From contig CAMVDV010000026.1 in assembly GCA_947166305.1 (NCBI GenBank), positions 1 to 43,706 on the forward strand: a DNA stretch of 43,706 nucleotides, in the 5' to 3' direction. Source of the DNA: an uncultured Prevotellaceae bacterium (GTDB lineage Bacteria > Bacteroidota > Bacteroidia > Bacteroidales > Bacteroidaceae). The position numbers were made by a program, and so were the translations under genes. The notes under the pieces are model-generated. The model saw only the letters and a program-made list of their open reading frames with translations, did no database searches and had not been told where the DNA came from. Shown here piece after piece: positions 7,642 through 16,421 of this stretch (position 1 is the first letter of the stretch; every line of letters starts with the position of its first letter).

Positions 7642-9393
7642 CTACAAGGCCTCCGGCTCGCCCTCGGCAGCCTGTTCCCTTGGGCGGATATCCTCTATCT
7701 GCAACTGCACCTCGCCACGCTTGTGGCTGTTCTCCTCAACGTGATAGACGATGTCGAAGGCGCGCTTTGTCTTGATATACCTTGCCTGCGAGCTCTGCCC
7801 GAAAGCAATCCCGTTCATCACACTGTTGCTCTTGGAGTCAACAAGCTCGAGCCGTATGTGCTCTTGGTCGCGGCCCACCACGCGGCTCGTGCCGTAGTCG
7901 TAGACCTGATGGGTGCAGAAGAGAGGCTTCTGGTTGTCGGGCCCATAGGGAGCAAAGCGCTTGATGTCCGAGGCAAGCTTGCGGCTGATGTCCGAGAAGT
8001 CAATCTCGGCATCGATGCACAGCACGGCGTTGACCTGCTCCGGAAGGATGTGTTCCCTCACGAACAGCTCGAAGCGGTGGCGGAACTCGGGAATGTTGTG
8101 CACGGGAAGGGTCAGCCCCGCCGCATAGGTGTGTCCGCCGAAATTGACCAGAAGGTCGGCACAACTCTCGATAGCCTTATAGACATCGAAGCCCGGGACA
8201 CTGCGTGCCGAGCCGGTGGCCATGCCGTCGTCCGTACAAGTCAGCACCACGCTCGGCTTATAGAAGACCTCCGTCAGGCGTGAGGCCACGATGCCAATGA
8301 TGCCACGGTGCCACTCTTCGTTGAAGAGGACAATGGACTTGTGCTCATGTCGGTGCTCCAAGGTCATGACAATGCGGTTCGCCTCCTCCGTCATCGCCTT
8401 GTCCAAGTCCTTACGCTGCTCGTTGTATTCGTTGATTTGCTCCGCCATCTCCTTCGCCTTCGCCCAGTCCTTCTCGATGAGGAGCGCCACGGCCTCGCCG
8501 CCGGTCTGCATCCTGCCCGAAGCATTGATGCGCGGCCCTATCTTGAAGATAATGTCGCCCAGGGAAATCTCCTTGTGCGTGAGGCCACAAACCTCCATGA
8601 GTGCCTTCACACCCACGCTTGGCTGACTGTTCAGCTGGCGCAGGCCGTGGTAGGCAAGGATGCGGTTCTCGCCCATGATGGGCACGATGTCGGCCGCAAT
8701 ACTGATGGCGCAGAGGTCGAGAAGAGGGATGAGTTGCGAGAAAGCAATGCCGTTGCTCATGGCAAAAGCCTGCATCAGCTTGAAGCCAACGCCACAGCCG
8801 CACAAGTGCTCATAAGGGTAGGTATTGTCCGCACGCTTGGCGTTCAGGATAGCCACCGCAGGCGGCAGCTCGGCATCAGGAACATGATGGTCGCAGATGA
8901 TGAAGTCGATGCCCTTCTCCCTGGCATAGGCTATCTCCTCGGAAGCCTTGATGCCACAGTCAAGAACGATGACCAATCCCACTCCCGTCTCACAGGCATA
9001 GTCCACTCCCTTGCGGGATACTCCGTAGCCATCCTCGTTCCTGTCGGGAATATAGTAGTCGATGTTCCCGTAGAACTGCTGCAGGAATCTGTAGACAAGG
9101 GCCACGGCTGTGCATCCATCCACGTCGTAATCCCCATAGACCAGAATGCGCTCCTTGCGCCCGAGGGCTTCGTTGAGACGGTTCACGGCCTTCTGCATGT
9201 CCTGGAAGAGGAAAGGGTCATGCAGGTCGGTGAGCTGGGGTCGGAAGAACTTGCGTGCGTCTGTCACGCCAAGGATGCCCCGTCCGATGAGCACACGCGC
9301 AAGGACAGGGCTGATCTTCAGCTCCGTTGCCATCTCCGACGCAAGCCTCAGCTCGGCATCGGAAGGCGGGTTGTATCTCCATTCAAAGTTCAT
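7642..9393 (-). CDS. recJ: Single-stranded-DNA-specific exonuclease RecJ
   Basis: A 583-residue DHH-superfamily nuclease that degrades single-stranded DNA 5' to 3' in the RecF pathway, mismatch repair and base-excision repair. Metal-binding motifs are visible: VYGDYDVDGCT (Asp88, Asp90 and Asp92 region), IVLDCG, and ICDHH (168-170) with the DHH triad. Later come GPRINASGRM and the DHHA1-type GGHTYAAGLT. The length is close to that of E. coli RecJ. The frame starts at an ATG at 9393 with the conserved N-terminal WRYNPP. It lies 19 bp downstream of the CoA-transferase gene on the same strand. Confidence 0.95.
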   Translation of the reverse strand: MNFEWRYNPPSDAELRLASEMATELKISPVLARVLIGRGILGVTDARKFFRPQLTDLHDPFLFQDMQKAVNRLNEALGRKERILVYGDYDVDGCTAVALVYRFLQQFYGNIDYYIPDRNEDGYGVSRKGVDYACETGVGLVIVLDCGIKASEEIAYAREKGIDFIICDHHVPDAELPPAVAILNAKRADNTYPYEHLCGCGVGFKLMQAFAMSNGIAFSQLIPLLDLCAISIAADIVPIMGENRILAYHGLRQLNSQPSVGVKALMEVCGLTHKEISLGDIIFKIGPRINASGRMQTGGEAVALLIEKDWAKAKEMAEQINEYNEQRKDLDKAMTEEANRIVMTLEHRHEHKSIVLFNEEWHRGIIGIVASRLTEVFYKPSVVLTCTDDGMATGSARSVPGFDVYKAIESCADLLVNFGGHTYAAGLTLPVHNIPEFRHRFELFVREHILPEQVNAVLCIDAEIDFSDISRKLASDIKRFAPYGPDNQKPLFCTHQVYDYGTSRVVGRDQEHIRLELVDSKSNSVMNGIAFGQSSQARYIKTKRAFDIVYHVEENSHKRGEVQLQIEDIRPREQAAEGEPEAL

Positions 9394-9412
9394 TCAGACG
9401 GGAATGGAGCTT

Positions 9413-10927
9413 TTACTTTATATATTCGGCGAAGTCCGTCAGCCGCATGTCTCCTTTGCGAAGGAAGGTATCGTGCATGGCAAAGGCGGCAGAAAGCTCG
9501 TGGTGAGTGTGACCGCCACGCTTTTCCGCATAACGGAGATAGTCCCGGAGCATGGGACGGTAGTCCGGGTGAGCCACCTTGATGAGCTCTTCTGCCTTCT
9601 GCAGGTCGCTCTTGTGGCGAAGATCGGCCACGCCGTACTCCGTAATGACTGCGTCGATGTAGTGATTCGTGTGGTCTATGTGGCTGGCAAACGGCACGAT
9701 GCTGGAGATGGCTCCGCCCTTGGTGGTGGAACCGCAGGTGAAGATAGTGAGATAGGCGTTGGCTGCGAAGTCGGCCGACCCGCCTATTCCGTTCATCATC
9801 TTCGTCCCGCAGATTTTTGTGCTGTTGACGTGGCCGTAAAGGTCACACTCTATGGCCGTATTAAGCGCACATACTCCGAGTCGGGCAATGACCTCCGGGC
9901 AGTTACTTATCTCGGATGGACGCAGAACGAGCTTGTCTTTGAAGAAATCGATATTGTCGTAGATGTCGAGGAGGCACTCGTTGGTGACTGTGAGGGAGCA
10001 GGCTGATGCGGAGAGGACGCGGCCTTGTTTCATGAGACCGACTGGGGCGTCCTGCAGAACCTCGGTGTAGATGTTGAAATTAGGCACTTCTGGGCACTGT
10101 CCGAGCGCGCCGAGTACGGCATTGGCGCCGCTTCCTACGCCGCTCTGCAAGTTGAGGAATGACTTTGGGATAAGGCCTTTCTGTAGGTTGAGCAACAGGA
10201 AGTCGGCCACATTCTGCCCGATTTGTGTGGTAATGGGGTCGGGGTCTTTGAAGGAGCGTGCTTCGTCGGGGATGTTGCACTCTACGATTCCGACGATGCG
10301 GTCGGCGTCTACCTCGACATAGGGCTTGCCTATGCGGTCGCTGGCCTTGGTGATCATGATGGGCTGGCGGTAGGGATGGTCTTCAATCTCGTAGACATCG
10401 TGTATTCCCTTGCTGTTGGGGCTGTGGAAAGCGTTGAGCTCGACGATGATACCTTCGGTGGCGAGGCGGCAGATGGTCGGGCTGATGCCTCCGGCGGCGG
10501 TGAGGTATATGCGTGCCTTCGTGCCGACTTTTTCTATGGCACACGCTTCGATGATGGCCCAATTGATTTCGCCTAAGTAGCCTTGGCGTATCTGTGTGGC
10601 CATATTGGAGAGGTTGAGGTCGGAATAGTGCAGGTGTGTGTTCTGGTTGACGTTGCGGCGGAAGTCGGGATTGGTGGTGTATGGTGCGCGGAAGTCAATG
10701 GCGTCCACGTCGGAAAGCTCGCCGTCGCAGCTTTGACCTGTGCTGGCTCCGGTGAAAATGCTGATTTTGAAGGGCCGTCCGGCTGCGTGTTCTGCCTCGG
10801 CACGCTTGGCGATTTCGGCTGGTGTACACTTTGCTACGCCTGCCGGGGTGAACCCGCTCAGGCCAATTGTCTGTCCGTTCTGGACGAGGGCTGCTGCTTC
10901 GGCAGCGGTGATTCTGTTGAATTCCAT
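9413..10927 (-). CDS. Acetyl-CoA hydrolase/transferase family protein (succinyl-CoA:acetate CoA-transferase-like)
   Basis: A 504-residue class I CoA-transferase of the acetyl-CoA hydrolase/AarC group, moving CoA between succinate and acetate in the cytoplasm. The glycine loop LQSGVGSGANAVLGALG (260-276) and IYTEVLQD, with the likely catalytic Glu289 that forms the acyl-CoA thioester, are present. GIGGSADFAANAYLTIF and the C-terminal ITEYGVADLR are also typical of the family. In saccharolytic Bacteroidales such enzymes help form acetate and succinate during fermentation. The start at 10927 is preferred because a -7 box lies between it and the longer in-frame start at 11011. Substrate preference is inferred from family and lineage. 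Confidence 0.88.
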   Translation of the reverse strand: MEFNRITAAEAAALVQNGQTIGLSGFTPAGVAKCTPAEIAKRAEAEHAAGRPFKISIFTGASTGQSCDGELSDVDAIDFRAPYTTNPDFRRNVNQNTHLHYSDLNLSNMATQIRQGYLGEINWAIIEACAIEKVGTKARIYLTAAGGISPTICRLATEGIIVELNAFHSPNSKGIHDVYEIEDHPYRQPIMITKASDRIGKPYVEVDADRIVGIVECNIPDEARSFKDPDPITTQIGQNVADFLLLNLQKGLIPKSFLNLQSGVGSGANAVLGALGQCPEVPNFNIYTEVLQDAPVGLMKQGRVLSASACSLTVTNECLLDIYDNIDFFKDKLVLRPSEISNCPEVIARLGVCALNTAIECDLYGHVNSTKICGTKMMNGIGGSADFAANAYLTIFTCGSTTKGGAISSIVPFASHIDHTNHYIDAVITEYGVADLRHKSDLQKAEELIKVAHPDYRPMLRDYLRYAEKRGGHTHHELSAAFAMHDTFLRKGDMRLTDFAEYIK

Positions 10928-10952
10928 GTTGTGTTGGTTTGATTTTTGCGCA

Positions 10953-10960
10953 CAAAGGTA
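10953..10960 (-). promoter_or_regulatory. -7 box of the CoA-transferase gene
   Basis: TACCTTTG on the minus strand lies 25 bp upstream of the ATG at 10927, preceded by a T-run. A -33 element at the usual spacing is not convincing. Confidence 0.6.
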
Positions 10961-11019
10961 CGAAAAAAAATGCAGAAATCTGCCTTTGTGAGACTTTTTA
11001 ACACAACACATCGGGCTTT

Positions 11020-11619
11020 TTACCCCCTTGGTGGTTCCTTTTTGAAAAAAGCGTGGTAGTTTTCGTCCATTGCGGTGCAGAGTTGCGGGACGCTGATGCC
11101 TTGCGCGAGGGCCACATTATTATATATTTCGCGTATGGGGTGCATGGGGTCGTCGTCGGTCTCGGGCATGAGACGGGCGAGGGGGCAGAGGCGCAGACTC
11201 TCGGCGTTGTGGCGATGGCCGAAGCCGACGTACATTCCCGCGGCGAGGAGTGAGCGCAGTTGCTGCGGTTTGCCCCGGAAGCCGTGGAGCAGCCATGGCA
11301 CGGACGGGCAAAGCTCCCGGTGCACCTGGAGCAGGAGGTCGATGGCCTTGACGCAGTGGACGATGAGGGGCTTGCCGAGGGTTTCGCTCAGACGGACTTG
11401 GCGGCGGAACACTTCGAGCTGTGCCTGCATCGACGGACCTCGCAGGGCATCGAGCCCGCACTCCCCGATGGCAAGCCTCGCGGAGAGGTCGGGGACGGAC
11501 GCCGGCCAGCCCTCTCCCGCCCGCCAGGGATGCAGTCCCCAAGTGTCGCGGCCGTCCACGACGGCTACAACGTCGGGCTCCGTCGGGAGGTGATGTGTAT
11601 GAAAATCGATGTAGGTCAA
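11020..11619 (-). CDS. TatD-family hydrolase (short form)
   Basis: A 199-residue metal-dependent hydrolase of the TatD/amidohydrolase type. It shows YIDFHTHH at the N-terminus (metal ligands), IGECGLD with the bridging Glu, LIVHCVK, WLLHGFRG and a late PETDDDP with the catalytic Asp region. It is shorter than the roughly 260 residues of E. coli TatD, which is common in Bacteroidetes. The most plausible start is a TTG at 11619, because no ATG precedes the conserved DFHTHH. It may be a 3'-5' DNase or another phosphoesterase; the substrate is not determinable. It lies downstream of the yidD/rnpA cluster, separated by a repeat array. Confidence 0.85.
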   Translation of the reverse strand: MTYIDFHTHHLPTEPDVVAVVDGRDTWGLHPWRAGEGWPASVPDLSARLAIGECGLDALRGPSMQAQLEVFRRQVRLSETLGKPLIVHCVKAIDLLLQVHRELCPSVPWLLHGFRGKPQQLRSLLAAGMYVGFGHRHNAESLRLCPLARLMPETDDDPMHPIREIYNNVALAQGISVPQLCTAMDENYHAFFKKEPPRG

Positions 11620-11699
11620 TGTGATAGATGAGAGTTAGAGGTTGGGCTTTGAAGGTCTGTCGGTGGAGAGAATGTGATTGCCGGAGGGAGCGTCGGAAT

Positions 11700-11787
11700 C
11701 GTCGCGTGCGGCGTTGTCAATCGTCGCCTGCGGCGATGGACATCCTCGCGTGCGGCGTTGCCAATCGTCGCCTGCGGCGATTTCCGG
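11700..11787. repeat. 22-bp-pitch array, four units (CGTGCGGCG core)
   Basis: Cores begin at 11700 (CGTCGCGTGCGGCG), 11722 (CGTCGCCTGCGGCG), 11744 (CCTCGCGTGCGGCG) and 11766 (CGTCGCCTGCGGCG), exactly 22 bp apart. Linkers are ttgtcaat, atggacat, ttgccaat and atttccgg. The two core variants alternate, suggesting a 44-bp higher-order unit. The array starts about 30 bp beyond the yidD stop and precedes the TatD gene. Confidence 0.85.
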
Positions 11788-11817
11788 TCCGGCAGCCCCG
11801 AGGCTCCCCGAGAGGCT

Positions 11818-12066
11818 TCAGGGGACAGGGTCGTAGCCGCTTCCGCCCCAAGGATGGCAGCGGAGCAGCCGCTTCATGGCGAGCCATGAGCCCTTGAGAG
11901 GGCCGTACTTCTGGATTGCCTCCACGGCGTACTGGCTGCACGTCGGCGTGAAGCGGCACGATGGCGGGGTCAGCGGTGAGATGAAACGCTGGTAGAAGCG
12001 CACCATCATGACGAGGAGCCACGTCAGCAGGTCGAGCGGCCTACGTATCCATCGCAAGGCTTTCAT
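11818..12066 (-). CDS. yidD: Membrane protein insertion efficiency factor YidD
   Basis: An 82-residue protein with the full YidD signature: an amphipathic N-terminus ([21 protein letters not shown]), [18 protein letters not shown] with conserved cysteines, then [17 protein letters not shown]. It sits on the inner face of the cytoplasmic membrane and helps YidC/Sec-dependent insertion. It overlaps the end of rnpA by 26 bp, the classic rnpA-yidD arrangement and a sign of translational coupling. Confidence 0.95.
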   Translation of the reverse strand: MKALRWIRRPLDLLTWLLVMMVRFYQRFISPLTPPSCRFTPTCSQYAVEAIQKYGPLKGSWLAMKRLLRCHPWGGSGYDPVP

Positions 12067-12421
12067 GGATTCTCAGTAAGAGAGATTGCATCTTTTGGAA
12101 CACCACGTCGGTGGGCAGCATCTCGGCCGACGTCCACAGGAATGCGATGTCCAGCCCGCCGTCGAGAGGCTGGAGCAGCCCTTTCTGCAGGCGGTAGGCC
12201 TCGCGCATCTGCCGCTTGATGCGGTTCCGTTTGACCGCACGCTTAAAGTATCTCTTGGAGACGGAGAACATCACTCTGACGCCATCCTGCCCGCTTCGCA
12301 TGAACACGGCACGGACCGGATAGGCCGACACCGAACGGTGCCCGCCGCCAAAGAGCGCCTCGAGCGCCTTACGGCTGCAAAGTCGCTCCTCCTTCGAGAG
12401 GGTCGCGCCGAGACTATCCAT
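12041..12421 (-). CDS. rnpA: Ribonuclease P protein component
   Basis: A 126-residue basic protein that binds the RNase P RNA and aids 5' maturation of tRNA. The RNR signature is clear in [18 protein letters not shown] (residues 60-77), after [17 protein letters not shown], which is the usual N-terminal helix. The start at 12421 ([14 protein letters not shown]) fits the family length; longer in-frame extensions lie inside hemD and are rejected. It overlaps the 3' end of hemD by 8 bp and yidD by 26 bp, so all three are probably co-translated. Confidence 0.95.
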   Translation of the reverse strand: MDSLGATLSKEERLCSRKALEALFGGGHRSVSAYPVRAVFMRSGQDGVRVMFSVSKRYFKRAVKRNRIKRQMREAYRLQKGLLQPLDGGLDIAFLWTSAEMLPTDVVFQKMQSLLLRIHESLAMDT

Positions 12422-13157
12422 TTGCTTTGCGCAGATGGTCGTCGATGGCTGAAGAAATGCTGGGGTATTCGGGCGAGGGAGCCTCGATGTCAAGACGCAG
12501 ACCGGCTTCGCGCACCGCCTTCGCCGTGCTCGGTCCGAGCGTACCAATCACGATGTTGCCCTGCTCAAAGTCGGGGAAGTTCTTCTGAAGGGACTGCACT
12601 CCGCTCGGACTGAAAAAGATGAGCATGTCGTAGTCGAACGGCTCGTCCGGACCAAAGTCGTTGCTCACCGTGCGGTACATCACAGCGTCGGAGTGCTTGA
12701 TGTTCTTGCTGTCCAGCAGATCCGTGAACTGCGGATTGTGAACGTCACTGAGCGGGATGAAGTATCGCTCGGCTTTGTGCTTCAGAATCAGGGGAATCAG
12801 GTCGTCCACCTTGCCCGTCGAGCCGAAGAAGACCTTGCGCTTGCGGTACTGCACGTACTTCTGGATGTACTGAGCCACGGTCTCGGTGATGCAGAAATAC
12901 TTCATGTCCTCCGGGATGGGAATGCGCATTTCCTTGGCAAGCATGAAGAAATTGTCGATGGAAAGACGCGACGTGAACACGACGGCCGTGTGGTCCAGGA
13001 TGGAAATCTTCTGCGCTCTGAATTCTTTGGGCGTCAATGGCTCCACTTTGATGAAGGGTCGGAACACTATCTCCACGCCATAACGCTTAGCGATGTCGTA
13101 GTAAGGAGAGTTCGCCGAGGTCGGTTCGGGCTGAGAAATAAGTATCTTCTTTATCAT
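12414..13157 (-). CDS. hemD: Uroporphyrinogen-III synthase
   Basis: A 247-residue protein of the HemD fold, which closes and isomerises hydroxymethylbilane to uroporphyrinogen III on the tetrapyrrole route. Visible elements are ILISQPEP at the N-terminus, VVFTSRLSIDNFF in the first half, and YDMLIFFSPSGVQSLQKNFPDF with IGTLGPSTAKAVREAGLRLDIEAPSPEYPSI-type elements in the second half. HemD is poorly conserved, so these structural motifs carry the call. It follows the DUF4271 gene by 28 bp and overlaps rnpA by 8 bp, a gene order seen widely in Bacteroidales. No other heme gene is in the window. Confidence 0.88.
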   Translation of the reverse strand: MIKKILISQPEPTSANSPYYDIAKRYGVEIVFRPFIKVEPLTPKEFRAQKISILDHTAVVFTSRLSIDNFFMLAKEMRIPIPEDMKYFCITETVAQYIQKYVQYRKRKVFFGSTGKVDDLIPLILKHKAERYFIPLSDVHNPQFTDLLDSKNIKHSDAVMYRTVSNDFGPDEPFDYDMLIFFSPSGVQSLQKNFPDFEQGNIVIGTLGPSTAKAVREAGLRLDIEAPSPEYPSISSAIDDHLRKANG

Positions 13158-13185
13158 CGTCTGTTCGTTTGTCGTAATTTTCTTA

Positions 13186-14145
13186 CTAAATTCTTATCAC
13201 CGAAAGGCGGTCTGCAAATGCCAAAACCTGCTGCAAAGCAAGCAAAGGCATCAATTCGAGAGTGCAAAAGTACACAATTAAATGCAAAGTGCCATACATT
13301 TTCGGGAAAAATATCTGATAAGTCTTGAAAAGTTGCAAAATCTTTACAATAACAACGGAACAGATTGCCAAAAACAACCCTTCTTCGTGAGAAATCGGTA
13401 AATAAACCATTACCAGCGAAAAGGCAAGGAACAACATGGATTCCAACACATAGATAAAAGTGAAGGAACGCTCCCATGTAAGCGTTTTTTCCTGTCTGAA
13501 GAACACCCAGTTCACGAAATTCTCCATCCAACGCTTCGCCACAAAGTAGCCAATCCACAGCATCACGAAGGCCACGAAGAGCAGATACGGCGTCTCAGGA
13601 AAAGGATAGTAGGCCACGTCGCGCTGAGTGAAGGCAAACGTCGCCATCGCCGCCGACAGAGAGATGAGCCCCACCGCCACGAGGCGCGTGGAGTAGCGCA
13701 ACGGATCGTCCACCAGAGGCACGTCCGTCTTGCCCGGTATCGGCAGGAAGACCTCGCGGAACAGCTCGCCGAACTTCTTCTTTATCCGCACCACAAGGCT
13801 CGATGCCAGCAAAAAGCAAAAGAAAATCAGCAGTCCGCTCCACGCATCGTGGCGAGGGCGAAAAGGCGTCTCCACCGCACCGAAGCCAAACTTCCGGCCC
13901 GAAACCTCCGCCCTGAACAGCGAATCGCCGCTGAAGAAACTGCAATCGTCGAGCGATACCAGCTCCAGCCCAGCAGGATTCTCCGCCTCAGGCAAGCCGA
14001 TGGAGTCGGCCACGGCGCACGCCGAGTCGACACGGGCCACAAGGCTGTCGCCCACGGCCACAAGGCTGTCGGCAGACAAGCCGGGAGAATCGGCCGCTAA
14101 GCTGAAGGAATCGGCAGAAAGGCTGAGCGAATCGGGCAGAATCAT
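13186..14145 (-). CDS. DUF4271 integral membrane protein
   Basis: A 319-residue protein of the DUF4271 type found next to hemD in Bacteroidales. The first 60 residues are a Ser/Asp/Leu-rich repeat (DSLSLSADS, DSPGLSADS, DSLVAVGDS) with no clear function. From about residue 100 there are six or so hydrophobic helices (LLIFFCFLLASSLVV, LVAVGLISLSAAMATFAF, YLLFVAFVMLWIGYFVA, FIYVLESMLFLAFSLVMVYL, GLFLAICSVVIVKIL, IVYFCTLELMPLLAL). The start at 14145 gives an ATGA overlap with the LOG gene; an ATG 33 bp upstream is also possible. Function is unknown. Confidence 0.8.
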   Translation of the reverse strand: MILPDSLSLSADSFSLAADSPGLSADSLVAVGDSLVARVDSACAVADSIGLPEAENPAGLELVSLDDCSFFSGDSLFRAEVSGRKFGFGAVETPFRPRHDAWSGLLIFFCFLLASSLVVRIKKKFGELFREVFLPIPGKTDVPLVDDPLRYSTRLVAVGLISLSAAMATFAFTQRDVAYYPFPETPYLLFVAFVMLWIGYFVAKRWMENFVNWVFFRQEKTLTWERSFTFIYVLESMLFLAFSLVMVYLPISHEEGLFLAICSVVIVKILQLFKTYQIFFPKMYGTLHLIVYFCTLELMPLLALQQVLAFADRLSVIRI

Positions 14146-14729
14146 ATCTTGGCGAAGCGACGAATGCTTGTGTCCCAAAGCGGAGTCGTGAGCGCCATCT
14201 CCAATGCCTCCTCAGGGTTCGGGGCCACACGCCAGATGTCGGCATGGACAGGGCGCATGAAGTTCTCCCGAATGGCGAGGTGCAGCGTGTTGAGCAGCGA
14301 GTCGAAATAGCCGCCGGTGTTGAGCAAGATGATGGGTTTGAGGTAGAGTCCCAGCTGTTTCCAAGTGATGAGTTCGGTCATCTCGGCAAGGGTTCCGCAG
14401 CCACCGGGCAGGAAGATGCCTCCATCCGTCATTTCCGCGATGCGTGCCTGCCTTTCGTGCATGTCGGCAGTCTCAATGATTTCGGTCATACCCTCGTGGC
14501 ACCATCCCTCTTTTATCATAAAGGTAGGGATGACACCGATGGCCTTTCCGCCCGCCTCGAGGCAGCCTTCGGCGCTCGCGGCCATGAGTCCCATGTTTCC
14601 AGCCCCGTTCACAAGAGTGACACCCCGCTCAGCCATGAGCCGACCCAACTGCCGTGCGTCCTGGAAATACCTGTCGTCTATCTGCGTACTGCTGGCACAA
14701 TAGACGGCTATCTTAGTCTCTTTCTCCAT
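14142..14729 (-). CDS. LOG-family (TIGR00730) Rossmann-fold protein
   Basis: A 195-residue protein of the lysine-decarboxylase-like LOG family, whose members hydrolyse nucleoside 5'-monophosphates (cytokinin riboside phosphates in the best-studied cases) to base and ribose phosphate. The diagnostic PGGCGTLAEMTE (108-119) matches the PGGxGTxxE motif, and NGAGNMGLMAASAEGCLEAGG is the nucleotide-binding turn. It lies first in the compact LOG-DUF4271-hemD-rnpA-yidD series and shares an ATGA overlap with DUF4271. The natural substrate in gut bacteria is not known. Confidence 0.9.
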   Translation of the reverse strand: MEKETKIAVYCASSTQIDDRYFQDARQLGRLMAERGVTLVNGAGNMGLMAASAEGCLEAGGKAIGVIPTFMIKEGWCHEGMTEIIETADMHERQARIAEMTDGGIFLPGGCGTLAEMTELITWKQLGLYLKPIILLNTGGYFDSLLNTLHLAIRENFMRPVHADIWRVAPNPEEALEMALTTPLWDTSIRRFAKI

Positions 14730-14752
14730 GTTTCGTGTTTGTAGATGAAAAT

Positions 14753-14840
14753 TCCCGCGTGCGGCGATGCCAATCTCCGCGTGCGGCGATGGCTGTTTCC
14801 GCGTGCGGCGATGTCAATCCTCGCGTGCGGCGATTTTATA
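14753..14840. repeat. 22-bp-pitch array, four units (CGCGTGCGGCG core)
   Basis: Cores begin at 14753 (TCCCGCGTGCGGCG), 14775 (CTCCGCGTGCGGCG), 14797 (TTCCGCGTGCGGCG) and 14819 (CCTCGCGTGCGGCG), with 8-bp linkers atgccaat, atggctgt, atgtcaat and attttata. The core at 14775 is the exact reverse complement of the core in the array at 4147. The array begins about 20 bp beyond the metK stop, before the LOG gene start. Confidence 0.87.
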
Positions 14841-14861
14841 TACTCTGTAGGAACTCTCCCG

Positions 14862-16124
14862 TCACAGCCCGAATGTTTCCCTGATTCTGTCCACGTAATC
14901 GAGTTTTTCCCATGTGAAGAGTTCCACAACGACCTCCTTCGTCTCATGATAGAGCGAGTCGTAGCGCTTTCGGACCGTGCGTGGTTCGCGCCCCATGTGT
15001 CCGTATGCAGCCGTTTCCTCGTAGATTGGATTGCGGAGCTTAAGGCGTTGTTCGATGGCATAGGGCGTGAGGGTGAAGATATCCTTTATCTTCTCTGCTA
15101 TTTCTCCATCGCTCATATCGACATGACTCTTGCCGTAGGTATCGACAAAGATGCTCACCGGCTCTGCCACCCCAATGGCGTAGCTGAGCTGAACCAGCAT
15201 CTCGTCGGCCACACCCGCAGCCACCATGTTCTTAGCGATGTGGCGTGCGGCATAGGCAGCCGAGCGATCCACCTTCGAAGGGTCTTTTCCACTGAATGCA
15301 CCCCCGCCGTGTGCGCCCTTTCCACCATAGGTGTCCACGATGATCTTGCGTCCCGTGAGGCCGGTATCGCCGTGCGGTCCGCCTATGACGAACTTGCCTG
15401 TTGGGTTGACGAGGAAGGTGATGTCGCTGATGTCGGCGAAGAGTTTCCTGACGCGTTCCGAACGGATGCTGCTCAGGACGCGTGGGATGAGGATGGTCTT
15501 GACGTCGTGTGTGATGCGCCTTTGCATGGCCTCATCGGTGTCGAACTCGTCGTGTTGTGTGGAAACGACGATGGTGTCGATGCGTTGGGGCACGCCCTGG
15601 TCGCTGTATTCTATGGTGACCTGGCTCTTAGCATCGGGCCGTAGGTAGGGCATGAGCGTGCCTTCCCGGCGGATGTCGGCAAGGGTCATGAGCAGACGGT
15701 GCGCGAGGTCGAGGCTCAGGGGCATGTAGTTTTCGGTCTCGTTGGTGGCGTATCCGAACATCATGCCTTGGTCTCCTGCGCCTTGCTGCGTGGGGTCCGT
15801 GCGGTCGACGCCGCGGTTGATGTCCTGACTCTGCTCGTGTATGGCGGACAAGACGCCGCAGCTTCCGGCATCGAACATGTATTCGCTCTTGGTATATCCG
15901 ATGCGATTGATGACTTCACGAGCGATGCGTCCGAGGTCGACGTAGGCTTCTGTCTTGATTTCGCCTGCCAGGATGACCTGACCCGTGGTGACGAGCGTCT
16001 CGCAGGCCACTTTGGAGTCGGGGTCGAAGGCAAGGAGTTTGTCGAGAACGGCGTCGCTGATTTGGTCGGCCACCTTGTCGGGATGGCCTTCGGAGACTGA
16101 TTCTGAAGTGAACAAGTAACCCAT
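14862..16124 (-). CDS. metK: S-adenosylmethionine synthetase
   Basis: A 420-residue methionine adenosyltransferase making SAM from methionine and ATP in the cytoplasm. [28 protein letters not shown] is the family start, [12 protein letters not shown] (115-126) is the first signature and [19 protein letters not shown] holds the phosphate-binding second signature. The start at 16124 is chosen because SESVSEGHP is always near the N-terminus; an in-frame GTG at 16190 is rejected. The mRNA has a leader of roughly 160 nt containing a SAM-II riboswitch, giving feedback by its own product. A 22-bp-pitch array follows the stop codon. Confidence 0.97.
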   Translation of the reverse strand: MGYLFTSESVSEGHPDKVADQISDAVLDKLLAFDPDSKVACETLVTTGQVILAGEIKTEAYVDLGRIAREVINRIGYTKSEYMFDAGSCGVLSAIHEQSQDINRGVDRTDPTQQGAGDQGMMFGYATNETENYMPLSLDLAHRLLMTLADIRREGTLMPYLRPDAKSQVTIEYSDQGVPQRIDTIVVSTQHDEFDTDEAMQRRITHDVKTILIPRVLSSIRSERVRKLFADISDITFLVNPTGKFVIGGPHGDTGLTGRKIIVDTYGGKGAHGGGAFSGKDPSKVDRSAAYAARHIAKNMVAAGVADEMLVQLSYAIGVAEPVSIFVDTYGKSHVDMSDGEIAEKIKDIFTLTPYAIEQRLKLRNPIYEETAAYGHMGREPRTVRKRYDSLYHETKEVVVELFTWEKLDYVDRIRETFGL

Positions 16125-16215
16125 AATTTCTGTTTTTCCCGTTTTATAATATATATAAATAAATAATGTATAGGGAAAGATGTCGGGCACAAATGCGTGA
16201 GGCGCCGTGCGGCAG

Positions 16216-16268
16216 TCCTCGTTTTAGCATTTTTTACTGTGGTTGCAAGCAGCCCAAATCTATCCACA
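16216..16268 (-). promoter_or_regulatory. SAM-II riboswitch in the metK leader
   Basis: Read on the minus strand, the leader contains TGTGG, then GATTTGGGCTGCTTGCAA, then CCACA pairing back to TGTGG (P1), then TAAAAAATGCTAAAACG. This is the SAM-II consensus as I know it: the GATTT and CTTGCAACCAC segments in the P1 loop and the 3' GCTAAA pseudoknot strand. The gene served, metK, fits a SAM sensor. The aptamer ends about 92 nt before the start codon, farther than is usual when SAM-II masks the ribosome-binding site, so the coupling mechanism here is unclear. Confidence 0.75.
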
Positions 16269-16288
16269 TTCTGCATGAAAAGCGGCTG

Positions 16289-16296
16289 CAAAGGTA
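16289..16296 (-). promoter_or_regulatory. -7 box of metK
   Basis: TACCTTTG on the minus strand, about 20 bp upstream of the SAM-II aptamer, so the transcript would carry the whole riboswitch. The -33 match is weak. Confidence 0.6.
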
Positions 16297-16335
16297 CGAC
16301 AAATTCTTCACATTTCATAATTCGTTATCCATTAT

Positions 16336-16366
16336 TTTGTGCTGTGATGGAAAAATCGTAACTTTG
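16336..16366 (+). promoter_or_regulatory. Promoter of the U32 peptidase gene
   Basis: TTTG (16336-16339), 19 bp, then TAACTTTG (16359-16366). It lies 55 bp upstream of the ATG and diverges from the metK promoter. Confidence 0.7.
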
Positions 16367-16421
16367 CGGCCGAAAAGACCAAGGGGGTCACTGCTGTTTC
16401 CCCCGTGTCCTATGGAAAATC

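Noticed and set aside
4259..7744. 1161-codon plus-strand open frame
   Set aside because: It runs through the 4302 gene in another frame and across recQ and the array in antisense; composition is low-complexity Arg/His/Pro then antisense of recQ.
11628..11897. Short Arg-rich open frames over the array at 11700
   Set aside because: They are translations of the 22-bp units; similar artefacts arise at 14745 and 31047.
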